Source of the DNA: an uncultured Eubacteriales bacterium
Lineage (GTDB): Bacteria > Bacillota > Clostridia > Oscillospirales > UMGS1783
Length of the DNA stretch: 5,516 nt
Direction: 5' to 3'
NCBI GenBank assembly: GCA_900555065.1
Contig: USJY01000115.1
Span: 1-5,516 of the forward strand
Shown here: positions 5,435-5,516 of the stretch, one piece after another
Position numbering within the stretch: the stretch's first letter is position 1
Layout: every line of letters starts with the position of its first letter
Made by a program: the position numbers and the translations under genes
The notes under the pieces: generated by a model
The model's input: only the letters and a program-made list of their open reading frames with translations
The model's database searches: none
What the model was told of the DNA's origin: nothing

Positions 5435-5449
5435 CTGTCATAGTACAAT
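5422..5449 (+). promoter_or_regulatory. Candidate promoter of the next gene
   Basis: TTGCTT (5422-5427) and TACAAT (5444-5449) are 16 bp apart, a fair SigA-type match. The start would be near 5456, giving a leader of about 58 nt before the ATG at 5514. Confidence 0.45.
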
Positions 5450-5501
5450 GATATGGTATCACGCAAAGCAGCAGGATATGCCGCATAGATACAAAGGGGA
5501 A

Positions 5502-5507
5502 AGAGGG
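5502..5507 (+). promoter_or_regulatory. Candidate ribosome binding site of the next gene
   Basis: AGAGGG at 5502-5507 lies 6 nt before the ATG at 5514, a suitable spacing for a real start. Confidence 0.5.
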
Positions 5508-5513
5508 AAAAAG

Positions 5514-5516
5514 ATG
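5514..5516 (+). CDS. Probable start codon of the next gene (cut by window edge)
   Basis: Only an ATG at the last three bases is visible. It is supported by AGAGGG 6 nt upstream and a candidate promoter at 5422-5449. The same frame is open upstream from in-frame ATGs at 5478 and 5448. The one at 5448 overlaps the predicted -10, and the one at 5478 has AGGA only 1 nt away. The product cannot be predicted. Confidence 0.35.

Noticed and set aside
5304..5486. 60-codon minus-strand frame at the right end
   Set aside because: It overlaps the end of trxA, lacks a ribosome site and has no recognisable domain.

Overview
The window looks like chromosomal DNA of a Gram-positive Firmicute, most likely a Clostridia member of the Ruminococcaceae/Oscillospirales type. 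Three observations support this: a SpoVG homologue, a TmcAL (YlbM) tRNA-modifying enzyme, and purine-rich AGGAGG ribosome sites with TTGACA/TATAAT-type promoters. The base composition is fairly GC-rich, highest in the left third and lower around trxA. The family-level placement is inference; the sequence cannot name a species. Everything resembles core genome: there is no RNA gene, CRISPR array, insertion sequence or phage gene.

Layout, left to right. (1) 1-441, minus: the N-terminal 147 codons of an unrecognised multi-pass membrane protein, cut by the window edge. (2) 498-1688, minus: tmcAL (ylbM), a tRNA(Met) cytidine acetate ligase, 56 bp upstream of the membrane gene and probably co-transcribed with it. 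(3) 1689-1819: a divergent control region with a good SigA-type promoter for ackA and a 7-bp inverted repeat around it. (4) 1820-3016, plus: ackA, acetate kinase, complete and apparently alone, without pta, ended by a strong intrinsic terminator at 3077-3112. (5) 3121-3414, minus: spoVG, convergent with ackA and sharing that terminator region. (6) 3415-3565: a second divergent control region, with the spoVG and murC promoters packed back to back. (7) 3566-4975, plus: murC, UDP-N-acetylmuramate--L-alanine ligase. (8) 5005-5032: a perfect consensus promoter, then trxA (5066-5386), a classical WCGPC thioredoxin. (9) 5387-5516: intergenic, with a candidate promoter and ribosome site leading to an ATG at the last three bases, probably the next gene.

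How the genes relate. AckA interconverts acetate and acetyl phosphate with ATP/ADP. TmcAL uses acetate and ATP directly to acetylate the wobble cytidine of elongator tRNA(Met). Two acetate-consuming enzymes are therefore transcribed divergently from one intergenic region. MurC starts assembly of the peptidoglycan stem peptide. SpoVG, a small nucleic-acid-binding regulator, is found next to cell-wall genes in many Firmicutes. TrxA is general redox housekeeping.

No previously undescribed system is evident. The most useful observations are the acetate-linked divergent pair, the control signals in the two divergent regions, and start-site corrections for ackA and spoVG.
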